A stretch of DNA of 8,626 bases from an uncultured Collinsella sp. (GTDB lineage: Bacteria > Actinomycetota > Coriobacteriia > Coriobacteriales > Coriobacteriaceae): assembly GCA_900550735.1 (NCBI GenBank), contig URTD01000076.1:1-8626 (forward strand), in the 5' to 3' direction. A program made the position numbers and the translations under genes. The notes under the pieces are model-generated. The model was not told where the DNA came from and did no database searches. It was given only the letters and a program-made list of their open reading frames with translations. Positions 1-6,176 of the stretch are shown here, piece by piece. The first letter of the stretch is position 1. Each line of letters opens with the position of its first letter.

Positions 1-1
1 G

Positions 2-61
2 AACCTGCCGATCCTGATCGCGACGGACGTCGCCTCGCGCGGCATCGACGTCGACGATGTC
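2..61 (+). other. DEAD-box RNA helicase motif V fragment fused in frame to dxr
   Basis: Frame 2 of the first 60 bases reads ILIATDVASRGIDVDDVD. This is the motif V region of DEAD-box RNA helicases (ATDVASRGID) and has no counterpart in Dxr. Within a few codons the same frame becomes canonical Dxr (VAIVGAAGL). The crossover must lie at about 47-68, where the bases are repetitive (GTCGAC at 50-55 and again at 59-64). In a real helicase gene this motif would be followed by the motif VI arginine-rich region, and none is present. I read it as a chimeric join at the left edge, either an assembly artefact or, less likely, a genuine recombination. It should not be annotated as a working helicase. Confidence 0.8.
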
Positions 62-940
62 GACTGCGTGCTCGTTGCTATTGTGGGCGCCGCCGGTCTC
101 GAGGCGAGCCATGCGGCCTTGACCTCTAATAAGCGCCTTGCCCTTGCCAACAAGGAGTCCCTCGTCGTCGGTGGCGACTTGCTTATGCCGTTGGCACAAC
201 CGGGCCAGCTTATTCCAGTCGACTCTGAGCACTCCGCCATCTACCAGTGCTATCTGGGGGAGGACCCGCGCGAGGCTCATTGTATTTGGCTTACCTGCTC
301 GGGCGGTCCGTTCTTTGGCCGCACGCGCGACGAGCTCAATCGCGTGACGCGTGCCGATGCCCTCGCACATCCCACGTGGGCCATGGGTGCCAAGATCACC
401 ATCGACTCCGCCACCCTCATGAACAAGGGCCTAGAGCGCATTGAGGCCATGCATCTTTTTAACTGCGACCTCGATTTCATTAACGTGCTCGTGCAGCGTC
501 AGTCCAAGATTCACTCTATGGTCGAGTTTGCCGACGGCTCCGTGATGGCGCATCTCGGTGCTTCCGACATGCGTATTCCCATCCAGTTCGCGTTCTCGTA
601 TCCCGAGCGTTGGGATACCCCGGCGCCTCGTATCGATTTCCGCGAGCTGGGGCAGCTCACGTTTGATGCTGCCGACATGGATACCTTCCGCTGTCTGGCA
701 CTGGCCGAACGTGCCGGCAAGACGGGTGGCACCATGCCGTGCGTGCTCAATGCCGCCAACGAGGTCGCCGTCGATGCCTTCCTGCACGATGGCTGCAGCT
801 TTACCGATATCGATCGCATTGTGGAATCCTGCATGGATGCCCACGATATGCAGGCGGTCGATTCGTTTGAGCAGCTTCGCGACATCGATGCGTGGGCGCG
901 TGAAAAAGCTGCGCAGGTGCTCGCCGCAACCCGTTCCTAA
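2..940 (+). CDS. dxr: 1-deoxy-D-xylulose 5-phosphate reductoisomerase, 5'-truncated with a foreign 5' end
   Basis: This enzyme makes 2-C-methyl-D-erythritol 4-phosphate from DXP with NADPH, the second step of the cytosolic MEP isoprenoid pathway. The frame is open from base 2 to the TAA at 938-940. Dxr similarity begins around base 56-65 and runs to the stop: IVGAAGL, the ANKESLV segment, the metal-binding VDSEH motif (Asp codon at 221, Glu at 227), SGGPF, the substrate-binding stretch with MGAKITIDSAT and MNKGLE, and LNAANEVAVDAFL near the C-terminus. About 290 residues are Dxr-like, against 398 in E. coli. The N-terminal roughly 95 residues, with the NADPH Rossmann glycine motif, are missing. 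In their place stand about 20 helicase-like codons (separate entry). The in-frame GTG at 68 lies inside a conserved Dxr strand and has no ribosome binding site, so it is not a real start. First visible gene of the dxr-rseP-ispG-proS cluster. Identity is certain; the 5' end is not. Confidence 0.93.
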   Translation, partial: NLPILIATDVASRGIDVDDVDCVLVAIVGAAGLEASHAALTSNKRLALANKESLVVGGDLLMPLAQPGQLIPVDSEHSAIYQCYLGEDPREAHCIWLTCSGGPFFGRTRDELNRVTRADALAHPTWAMGAKITIDSATLMNKGLERIEAMHLFNCDLDFINVLVQRQSKIHSMVEFADGSVMAHLGASDMRIPIQFAFSYPERWDTPAPRIDFRELGQLTFDAADMDTFRCLALAERAGKTGGTMPCVLNAANEVAVDAFLHDGCSFTDIDRIVESCMDAHDMQAVDSFEQLRDIDAWAREKAAQVLAATRS

Positions 941-945
941 CCCAT

Positions 946-950
946 AAGGA
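946..950 (+). promoter_or_regulatory. Shine-Dalgarno-like AAGGA before the M50 protease gene
   Basis: AAGGA lies 5 bases after the dxr stop. It abuts a possible TTG start at 951 (spacing 0) and lies 15 bases before the ATG at 966. Neither spacing is ideal. The ATG is preferred because zero spacing is not workable and because it starts the protein just before the first membrane helix. Confidence 0.45.
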
Positions 951-965
951 TTGCTTTTTCGTTTT

Positions 966-2327
966 ATGGATACTGTTCTGAGCGTTCTCTCATCGGTCTT
1001 TTGGGGCCTGCTGATGCTTTCCGTCCTCGTGTTTTTGCACGAGGGCGGCCACTTTTTGGCGGCGCGTGCCTGCGGCGTCCGTGTGACCGAGTTCTTTTTG
1101 GGCTTGCCGTGCCGCTTTGACATCCATTACACGTCACGTCGCATTGGAACCAAGTTTGGCGTGACCCCGCTGCTGCTGGGTGGCTACGCTGCCATCTGCG
1201 GTATGGATCCGACCGACGTCTCGTGTGCCGATCGCGTGCTCGCGGCTATCTATCGTCATGGTCGCGTGACCGTGGCCGACCTTGCTGTCGAGCTCGAGCT
1301 ATCCGAGGAGGTTGTGCTCGAGGCATGCGCCTTGCTCTTGGGTTGGGGCTCTATCGCGCCTTGGTATGAGGAAGGGGAGAAGCCCTCGCCGAGCTACTAT
1401 CCCACCAGGTATCAGACGCTGCCGCGAGACGCGGCGGGTTACACCACCTTTGACGGCCGCCGGTTCGATCGAGAGCATGCGACTGCCGAGGGCGATGTGT
1501 GGGAGCTGCCGTGCGGCGAAGCCGAGTTCCTTGCGCAAGAGCGTTCGCATACCTATCTGGGCCATGGTTTTCTCAAGCGCGCCTTTATGCTGCTCGCGGG
1601 CATTCTCGTCAATATCCTGACGGGCTTTTTGCTGCTTATGAGCATCTACTCTATTGCGGGTGTCACCGTGCCGATGGATACCAACGTGATCGGTCAGGTT
1701 GACGAGGGGTCTATTGCCGCCAAGGCGGGTATCGAGGGCGGCGACGCGATCCTTTCGGTTGACGGAGTATCGTGCGCTACCTGGATGGACGTTTACGATG
1801 CCATCGGCAAGGCCGCCGGTAAGGACGATATCGCCATTGAGTATGAGCGCGACGGCAAGCAGCATTCGACCTCGGTTGCGCTCAAAGAGGACGAGCGCCT
1901 AGGTGTGTATGCCTCTACGCAGGTGGTCCGTTTAGACCCCATCACGTCGGCTCGCCTGTCGTTCTCCTATGTCGTGCGGACAGCGGAGGGCGTGATGCGC
2001 CTGCTCCAGCCGCAGCATACGATGGAGATTCTCGATCAGTCTTCTTCGATCGTGGGCATTAGCGTTATGTCCTCACAGGCTGCTGCTGCCGGCCCTGCCA
2101 CGTTCCTTTCGTTTGCCGCCCTCATTTCGTTCTCGCTTGGCTTTATGAACCTGTTGCCCATCCCACCACTCGATGGCGGCAAGCTGGTCATCGAGATCAT
2201 TCAAAAGTTTGCGGGTCGCGAGCTGCCACTCAAGGTGCAGACGATTGTGAGCTATGTTGGCATCGCGCTCTTTGCACTGCTATTTGTCTATATGCTTCGT
2301 TCCGACGTCCTTCGATTTATTTTGTAG
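966..2327 (+). CDS. rseP: RseP-like M50 site-2 metalloprotease with an extra cytosolic insert
   Basis: An intramembrane zinc protease of the RseP/RasP (S2P) family, which cuts transmembrane substrates such as anti-sigma factors or leftover signal peptides in the plane of the membrane. From the ATG at 966 it has 453 residues. The first membrane helix carries HEGGH at residues 25-29 (HExxH; zinc His and catalytic Glu). The GGY hairpin is at 72-74 and a second hydrophobic helix at about 203-235. One PDZ domain follows at about 240-310, and the C-terminal helices contain the third zinc ligand in PPLDGGK (Asp403). The family's usual AGPxxN in helix 2 reads AGILVN here. Between GGY and helix 2 there are about 120 residues where most relatives have a few tens (separate entry). 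The position between dxr and ispG matches a common bacterial arrangement. Substrate and partner sigma factor cannot be told from this window. A TTG at 951 would add five residues. Family is certain; physiological role is inferred. Confidence 0.92.
   Translation: MDTVLSVLSSVFWGLLMLSVLVFLHEGGHFLAARACGVRVTEFFLGLPCRFDIHYTSRRIGTKFGVTPLLLGGYAAICGMDPTDVSCADRVLAAIYRHGRVTVADLAVELELSEEVVLEACALLLGWGSIAPWYEEGEKPSPSYYPTRYQTLPRDAAGYTTFDGRRFDREHATAEGDVWELPCGEAEFLAQERSHTYLGHGFLKRAFMLLAGILVNILTGFLLLMSIYSIAGVTVPMDTNVIGQVDEGSIAAKAGIEGGDAILSVDGVSCATWMDVYDAIGKAAGKDDIAIEYERDGKQHSTSVALKEDERLGVYASTQVVRLDPITSARLSFSYVVRTAEGVMRLLQPQHTMEILDQSSSIVGISVMSSQAAAAGPATFLSFAALISFSLGFMNLLPIPPLDGGKLVIEIIQKFAGRELPLKVQTIVSYVGIALFALLFVYMLRSDVLRFIL
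1206..1565 (+). other. Inserted region with winged-helix-like segment inside the site-2 protease
   Basis: Residues about 81-200 of the protease (numbered from ATG 966) separate the GGY hairpin from membrane helix 2. The first part (about 88-134, bases 1227-1367) has the pattern of a small winged helix: a helix with RVLAAIYRHG, a second with VTVADLAVELELS, a recognition-like helix with EEVVLEACALLLGWG, and a short strand with SIAPWY. The rest (about 135-200) is polar, rich in Tyr, Arg and acidic residues, and has no motif I know. In E. coli RseP topology this loop faces the cytoplasm, so a nucleic-acid or protein-binding module could work there. The fold is judged by eye from residue pattern only; DNA binding is not shown. 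It stays in frame with no stop, and the flanking protease motifs are intact, so it looks like a true part of the protein. Confidence 0.6.
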
Positions 2328-2332
2328 GGGAG
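2327..2332 (+). promoter_or_regulatory. Ribosome binding site fixing a TTG start for ispG
   Basis: GGGGAG overlaps the last base of the protease stop codon and lies 8 bases before TTG at 2341. It decides the ispG start: upstream in-frame candidates reach back into the protease gene and have no comparable site, and the protein from TTG aligns in length with known IspG. Confidence 0.7.
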
Positions 2333-2340
2333 TGTTTGGA

Positions 2341-3423
2341 TTGTCTTTAACCCATCCTTTGCCGCGCGAGTTGACGCGCCCCGTGCATGTGGGCGGTGTG
2401 CAGATCGGTGGCGGCGCGCCGGTGGTGGTCCAATCCATGACCTGCACCGATACCGCTGACGCCCAGGCAACGCTTGCGCAAGTGTGCGCGTTGGCGCAGG
2501 CTGGCTGCGATATCGTGCGCGTGAGCGTGCCCACCGAGGCCGCGCTTGAGGGTTTCCGCACCATCTGTGCCGAGTCTCCGGTGCCGATCGTCGCCGATAT
2601 TCACTTTAACCATAAGCTCGCCATCGGCGCCGTCGAGGCTGGTGCCGCCAAGCTTCGCATCAATCCCGGCAATATCGGCGATTGGGCTAAGGTCGATGCC
2701 GTCATCGACGCCGCCGGCGCTGCGGGCTGTGCGATTCGCATCGGTGTCAACGCCGGCTCACTCGAGCAGGATATCGCTGAGCGCGACGAGCTTACGCAGC
2801 CCGAGAAGCTCGTGATGTCGAGCGAGCGTTTCGTCAAGCACTTTGAGGACCGCGGTTTTACGAACATTGTGCTTTCGGCCAAGGCCCATAGCGTGCAAAC
2901 GACGCTTGATACCTATCGAGCCCTGTCGCGTGAGATTCCCCACGTTCCGCTTCACCTGGGCGTGACGGAGGCGGGGACCAAGCTCCAGGGCACCATCAAG
3001 AGCTCTGTAGGCTTGGGTATCTTGCTTTCCGAAGGCATTGGCGACACCATGCGTGTGTCGCTCACAGCCGATCCGGTTGAGGAGCCGCCGGTTGCCTGGG
3101 GAATTTTGCAGTCGCTGGGCCTGCGTCGCCGTGGTCCCGAGATTGTCTCGTGTCCCACGTGCGCTCGTTGCCAGGTCAACCTCATTCCCATCGCCGAGGA
3201 GGTTACCGAGCGACTGAAGAACTATTCCGCGCCGCTTTCCATCGCCGTGATGGGATGTGCCGTTAATGGCCCCGGCGAGGCTTCCGACGCCGACTTGGGC
3301 GTGGCCTGTGGACGAGGTCAGGGCCTGCTCTTTTCGCATGGCCAGATCATTGGTAAAGTAGCTGAGGATCAAATTGTCGACGCGCTCATGGCCGAGGTCG
3401 ACAAGCTTATTGAGGAGAAGTAA
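2341..3423 (+). CDS. ispG: 4-hydroxy-3-methylbut-2-en-1-yl diphosphate synthase (IspG/GcpE)
   Basis: Converts 2-C-methyl-D-erythritol 2,4-cyclodiphosphate to HMBPP, the penultimate MEP pathway step, using a [4Fe-4S] cluster and reduced ferredoxin or flavodoxin. From the TTG at 2341 the protein has 360 residues (E. coli 372). The N-terminal TIM-barrel domain shows VVVQSMTCTDT near the start, IVADIHFN, LRINPGNIG and the VTEAGT segment. The C-terminal cluster domain has SCPTC (Cys271, Cys274) and MGCAVNGPGEA (Cys306, Glu313). These are the four cluster ligands, matching E. coli 270, 273, 305 and 312. An additional Cys277 makes a CxxCxxC run. It sits 13 bases after the protease stop, and its TAA directly abuts the proS ATG, so translation is probably coupled. 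With dxr two genes upstream, two MEP steps share one cluster. Confidence 0.96.
   Translation: MSLTHPLPRELTRPVHVGGVQIGGGAPVVVQSMTCTDTADAQATLAQVCALAQAGCDIVRVSVPTEAALEGFRTICAESPVPIVADIHFNHKLAIGAVEAGAAKLRINPGNIGDWAKVDAVIDAAGAAGCAIRIGVNAGSLEQDIAERDELTQPEKLVMSSERFVKHFEDRGFTNIVLSAKAHSVQTTLDTYRALSREIPHVPLHLGVTEAGTKLQGTIKSSVGLGILLSEGIGDTMRVSLTADPVEEPPVAWGILQSLGLRRRGPEIVSCPTCARCQVNLIPIAEEVTERLKNYSAPLSIAVMGCAVNGPGEASDADLGVACGRGQGLLFSHGQIIGKVAEDQIVDALMAEVDKLIEEK
3412..3417 (+). promoter_or_regulatory. proS ribosome binding site inside the ispG 3' end
   Basis: GAGGAG lies within the last codons of ispG, 6 bases before ATG 3424. The ispG stop (3421-3423) touches the proS start, so ribosomes ending ispG can re-initiate directly. 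This selects ATG 3424 over the in-frame ATGs at 3436 and 3442. Confidence 0.75.
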
Positions 3424-5145
3424 ATGACTCGAGCAATGTATATGTCTAAGCTTTACGCGCCGACGCTCAAAGAGGATCCGGCGGACGCCGAGCTTGCGAG
3501 CCACCGTCTGCTGCTTCGCGCCGGCATGATCCGCAAGGAGGCCGCCGGCCTGTATTCCTATCTGCCGCTCGCATGGCGCTCGATCCGCAAGATCGAGAAC
3601 ATCGTGCGCGACGAGATGGATGCCGCCGGTGCCCAGGAGCTCATGATGCCTATCATGGTCGATGCCGAGCTGTGGCGTGAGTCCGGCCGTATCGATGCCT
3701 ATGGCAAGGAGCTCGTGCGCTTCGATGACCGTCACGGCCGTGAGTTCGTGCTGGGCCCCACCCACGAGGAGACTGTCACCGCCCTGGTGCGCAATGAACT
3801 GCGCTCCTATAAGCAGCTTCCCGTCAACCTCTACCACATCCAGGACAAGTTCCGTGACGAGTTCCGTCCCCGCTTTGGCCTGATGCGCGGTCGCGAGTTC
3901 ATCATGAAGGACGCCTACAGCTTCTCCGCCACGCAGGAGAGCCTGCAGGAGGAGTACGACAAGATGAAGCAGGCCTATGCCAACATTTGCGAGCGCTGCT
4001 ACATCAAGGCCCTGCCCGTTGTCGCCGACTCCGGCGAGATCGGTGGCGATACCTCCGTCGAGTATATGGCTTTGGCCGACGCCGGCGAGGCTTCGCTCGT
4101 CTACTGCGACGATTGCGGCTTCGCTGCCGACGATGAGGCCGCAAGCACCAAGGTCGTTGTGACCGAGGGTCCTGGCGACGGTACGCTCACCAAGGTCAAG
4201 ACTCCGGGCATGGGCACCATCGAGGCCGTTGCAAAGTTCTTTGGCTTCCCCGAGAACGGCACGCGCAAGTCCTTGGCTCTCATCGATGCCGAGGGCAAGC
4301 CAGTCGTGGCCATTGTCCCGGGCGATCATGAGCTCAATGACTGCAAGGCCGAGCATGTCTTTGGCAAGGGTTATCGCATGATGACCGATGAGGAGCTCCA
4401 GACCTACGGTCTGCATAAGGGCTTTATCGGACCGGTTAACCTGCCCGAGGGCATTCGTCTGGTCTGCGACGAGAGCCTGCGCGAGTCCAAGCAGTGGGCC
4501 TGCGGTGCCAACGAGGTCGACTATCACTTTACCGGTGCCTGCCCCGAGCGCGACTTTACCGTCGACGAGTGGGCTGATCTGGTCACCGTTGTCGCCGGCG
4601 ACCCCTGCCCGCACTGCGGCAAGCCGCTCTCTGCTGCCCGTGGCATCGAGGTCTCTCAGGTCTTCCAGCTGGGCACCAAGTATTCCGAGGCCATGGGTGC
4701 CACCTTTATGGATGAGGACGGTAAGGAGAAGCCGCTCATCATGGGTTGCTACGGCGTTGGTGTGTCCCGCTCGCTCGCTGCCGTCGTGGAGCAGCACAAC
4801 GACGAGCACGGCATCGTCTGGCCGGTCTCCGTTGCCCCGTACGAGGTCGCGGTGATTCCGCTCGATCCCAAGAAGGAGGAGTGCGCTATCGTCTGCGAGC
4901 AGATCGTTGATGGCCTGTGCGCCGAGGGTATCGAGGTTGTCGTCGACGACCGCGACGAGCGTCCCGGCTTTAAGTTTGCCGACAACGATCTTATGGGCTT
5001 CCCGTATCAGGTCGTTCTGGGTAAGCGTGGCCTTAAGAATGGCACCGTTGAGCTCAAGGACCGTGCCACGGGTGAGCGCGAGGATGTGGCGATCGACGAG
5101 GTCGTCGCCAAGGTCGCCGAGCTTGTGAAGGCAGCACGCCGTTAA
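3424..5145 (+). CDS. proS: Prolyl-tRNA synthetase, bacterial type with editing insertion domain
   Basis: Class II aminoacyl-tRNA synthetase that charges tRNA-Pro with proline in the cytosol. At 573 residues it matches E. coli ProS (572), so it is full length. Visible parts in order: the motif 1 region around residues 60-80; the GPTHEE proline-site loop at 111-116; motif 2 with FRDEFRPR and GLMRGREFIMKDAYSF (143-167); the INS/YbaK-like editing domain (about 225-400), with Lys282 in the position of the E. coli editing lysine and GDHELN at 300-305; RGIEVSQVFQLG (406-417); motif 3 with MGCYGVGVSR (440-449); and the C-terminal anticodon-binding domain from about PYEVAVIPL (472). Two CxxC pairs (Cys228/231 and Cys395/398) flank the editing domain and could hold a zinc; this is inference. 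Last gene of the plus-strand cluster, followed by a strong terminator. Codon choice is strongly biased, as expected for a translation gene. Confidence 0.97.
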   Translation: MTRAMYMSKLYAPTLKEDPADAELASHRLLLRAGMIRKEAAGLYSYLPLAWRSIRKIENIVRDEMDAAGAQELMMPIMVDAELWRESGRIDAYGKELVRFDDRHGREFVLGPTHEETVTALVRNELRSYKQLPVNLYHIQDKFRDEFRPRFGLMRGREFIMKDAYSFSATQESLQEEYDKMKQAYANICERCYIKALPVVADSGEIGGDTSVEYMALADAGEASLVYCDDCGFAADDEAASTKVVVTEGPGDGTLTKVKTPGMGTIEAVAKFFGFPENGTRKSLALIDAEGKPVVAIVPGDHELNDCKAEHVFGKGYRMMTDEELQTYGLHKGFIGPVNLPEGIRLVCDESLRESKQWACGANEVDYHFTGACPERDFTVDEWADLVTVVAGDPCPHCGKPLSAARGIEVSQVFQLGTKYSEAMGATFMDEDGKEKPLIMGCYGVGVSRSLAAVVEQHNDEHGIVWPVSVAPYEVAVIPLDPKKEECAIVCEQIVDGLCAEGIEVVVDDRDERPGFKFADNDLMGFPYQVVLGKRGLKNGTVELKDRATGEREDVAIDEVVAKVAELVKAARR

Positions 5146-5175
5146 TCGACGATTTCGCTTGTAGTTCGATATACG

Positions 5176-5224
5176 GGACGGCCCCGCATTTCTCCAGATC
5201 GGGGAGATGCGGGGCCGTCCTTTT
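5176..5224 (+). terminator. Rho-independent terminator after proS
   Basis: A perfect 14-bp GC-rich stem (5176-5189 with 5207-5220) is extended by a 4-bp inner stem (5192-5195 with 5203-5206) past a two-base bulge, with a 7-base loop. It is followed by TTTT at 5221-5224. It starts 30 bases after the proS stop and should end the dxr-rseP-ispG-proS transcript. Confidence 0.9.
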
Positions 5225-5247
5225 ATCTTGTGGCATCCTCGATATCT

Positions 5248-5291
5248 AAAAGGAAAACCCCACAGCCCATGCGAGCTGCGGGGTTTTCCTT
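5248..5291. terminator. Bidirectional terminator between converging proS and kinase transcripts
   Basis: A 17-base stem with one A-C mismatch (5250-5266 with 5275-5291) and an 8-base loop. Its arms have an A-run on the left and a T-run on the right (AAAACCCC and GGGGTTTT). Read on the minus strand it ends in CCTTTTAG, a usable U-tract for the kinase/adhE transcript. Read on the plus strand it gives a backup stop behind the proS terminator. It lies 32 bases past the kinase stop codon, where a minus-strand terminator is expected. Confidence 0.85.
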
Positions 5292-5323
5292 GTGCCTCCG
5301 ATGCGAAATAAATCGCTCAGATA

Positions 5324-6088
5324 TTACTGATAATCGACGACTTCGATCCAGTTCTTCAGGAACTCATCGTTCACGTTGCGCTTACGAGCGAGCTCGGAAG
5401 CGGCAACGATGCTCGTCCACTGACGCACGACCTGCATGGGCATGTCGGCGCGGTCGCAGTAGAGCTCCAGGTAGGCCTCGGCCTGGTCCTTGCTGTTGAG
5501 GGCAAAGAGCAGGTAGGTGGTGGCAACGTCGGCAGCAGGGGAGCCCTGGGTGGCGTGTGCCCAGTCGCACACATAGAGCTGGCCGTCGTCGCCGACGATG
5601 ACGTTGGAGGGGTTGAAGTCGCCGTGGCAGACCTTGAACTCCTTGGTCATGCCGTCCAGACGCTCCTGAAGGTTGTAGCGCGTGGTGGCATTGAGCTGAT
5701 CAAGGCTGTCGATCATGCGGGCGTACTTGTCGCGCTGACGGTTGAGCAGCGGGGAGGTGTAGCCGTGGATCTCGATCTGGAGGTCGACGAACATCTCGAG
5801 GTACTCACCAAAGCGCTGGGGCTCGGCAGTCATCTTCTCGGCAAGGGTGGTGCCCGGAACCTTCTCGGTCACGAGCGCCCAGCCGTTGGCGTTCTCGAGC
5901 TGGGAAACCTCGAGAGCCTTGGGGCTGCGGATGCCGCACTCATTGATGCGGGCAAGATTCAAAGCCTCGTTGAACACGTCGGAGACAGGCTTGGTCTCGT
6001 TAAAGACCTTGACAATCTTGTCGCCCAGGTCGTAAACGACCTTGTTGCCACGGCGGACGAGCTCGGTCTTGGAATCGGGTAGCAGCAT
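5324..6088 (-). CDS. APH/choline-kinase-fold phosphotransferase, substrate unknown
   Basis: A 254-residue protein of the aminoglycoside phosphotransferase (APH, PF01636-type) kinase-like family; such enzymes phosphorylate small molecules such as antibiotics, choline, thiamine or sugar amines with ATP. Visible parts: an N-terminal lobe with VKVF (Lys27, likely ATP-binding) and FNEAL (Glu41, likely its partner); a hinge near LVTEKVPGTTL (72-82); the catalytic loop CHGDFNPSN with Asp157 and Asn162; and the metal-binding CDWAHATQGSP with Asp175, followed by ADVA. All key catalytic residues are present, so it is probably active. The ATG at 6088 has AAAGGA 7 bases upstream. There is no signal peptide or membrane segment. 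It lies downstream of adhE on the same strand, with no obvious promoter in the gap, so it may depend on read-through from adhE. Nothing here shows resistance to an antibiotic; a metabolic kinase is at least as likely. Confidence 0.85.
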   Translation of the reverse strand: MLLPDSKTELVRRGNKVVYDLGDKIVKVFNETKPVSDVFNEALNLARINECGIRSPKALEVSQLENANGWALVTEKVPGTTLAEKMTAEPQRFGEYLEMFVDLQIEIHGYTSPLLNRQRDKYARMIDSLDQLNATTRYNLQERLDGMTKEFKVCHGDFNPSNVIVGDDGQLYVCDWAHATQGSPAADVATTYLLFALNSKDQAEAYLELYCDRADMPMQVVRQWTSIVAASELARKRNVNDEFLKNWIEVVDYQ

Positions 6089-6095
6089 GGTTGCA

Positions 6096-6101
6096 TCCTT
6101 T
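6096..6101 (-). promoter_or_regulatory. Kinase ribosome binding site
   Basis: AAAGGA on the minus strand, 7 bases before the ATG at 6088-6086. It supports this start codon. Confidence 0.7.
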
Positions 6102-6120
6102 CAACGATGCGATAGAAGCG

Positions 6121-6159
6121 ACGGCGGGGGTGTGTGAAACACCCGTGCACCCCCGCCGT
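6121..6159 (-). terminator. Strong GC hairpin between adhE and the kinase, no U-tract
   Basis: A perfect 12-bp stem (6121-6132 with 6148-6159) with a 15-base loop, starting 17 bases after the adhE stop. On the minus strand it is followed by CGCTTCTATCG, not a T-run; a TTTTT run lies on its adhE side instead. An alternative 6-bp hairpin (6128-6133 with 6139-6144) overlaps the main stem's arm, so the two exclude each other. It may be a weak terminator or attenuator, a 3'-end stabiliser for adhE mRNA, or a processing site separating adhE from the kinase. The structure is certain; the role is not. Confidence 0.5.
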
Positions 6160-6176
6160 TAAAAACCGTGCTAAAA

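Noticed and set aside
68..70. GTG at 68 as the true dxr start
   Set aside because: It falls inside a conserved Dxr strand, has no ribosome binding site, and would remove the NADPH-binding domain.
2254..2340. Longer ispG start within the protease gene
   Set aside because: It would overlap the protease by more than 70 bases. The extra residues do not resemble IspG, and a good ribosome binding site sits before the TTG at 2341.
2758..4809. 683-codon open frame on the minus strand, antisense to ispG and proS
   Set aside because: It is the mirror of two certain genes. Biased codon use in them leaves few stops on the opposite strand. The translation is low-complexity (rich in Leu, Ala, Gly, His and Asp) with no domain, and there is no ribosome binding site.
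5143..5347. Similar TAATCGACGA(T/C)TTCG stretches at 5143-5157 and 5331-5345, considered as a direct repeat or attachment site
   Set aside because: Each overlaps the coding end of a gene (proS stop; kinase C-terminal codons). The match is about 15 bases with a mismatch, and there is no integrase or mobile cargo between them.
5324..6088. Kinase as an antibiotic-resistance gene
   Set aside because: The APH fold is shared by many metabolic kinases. No resistance-subfamily signature or mobile context is visible.
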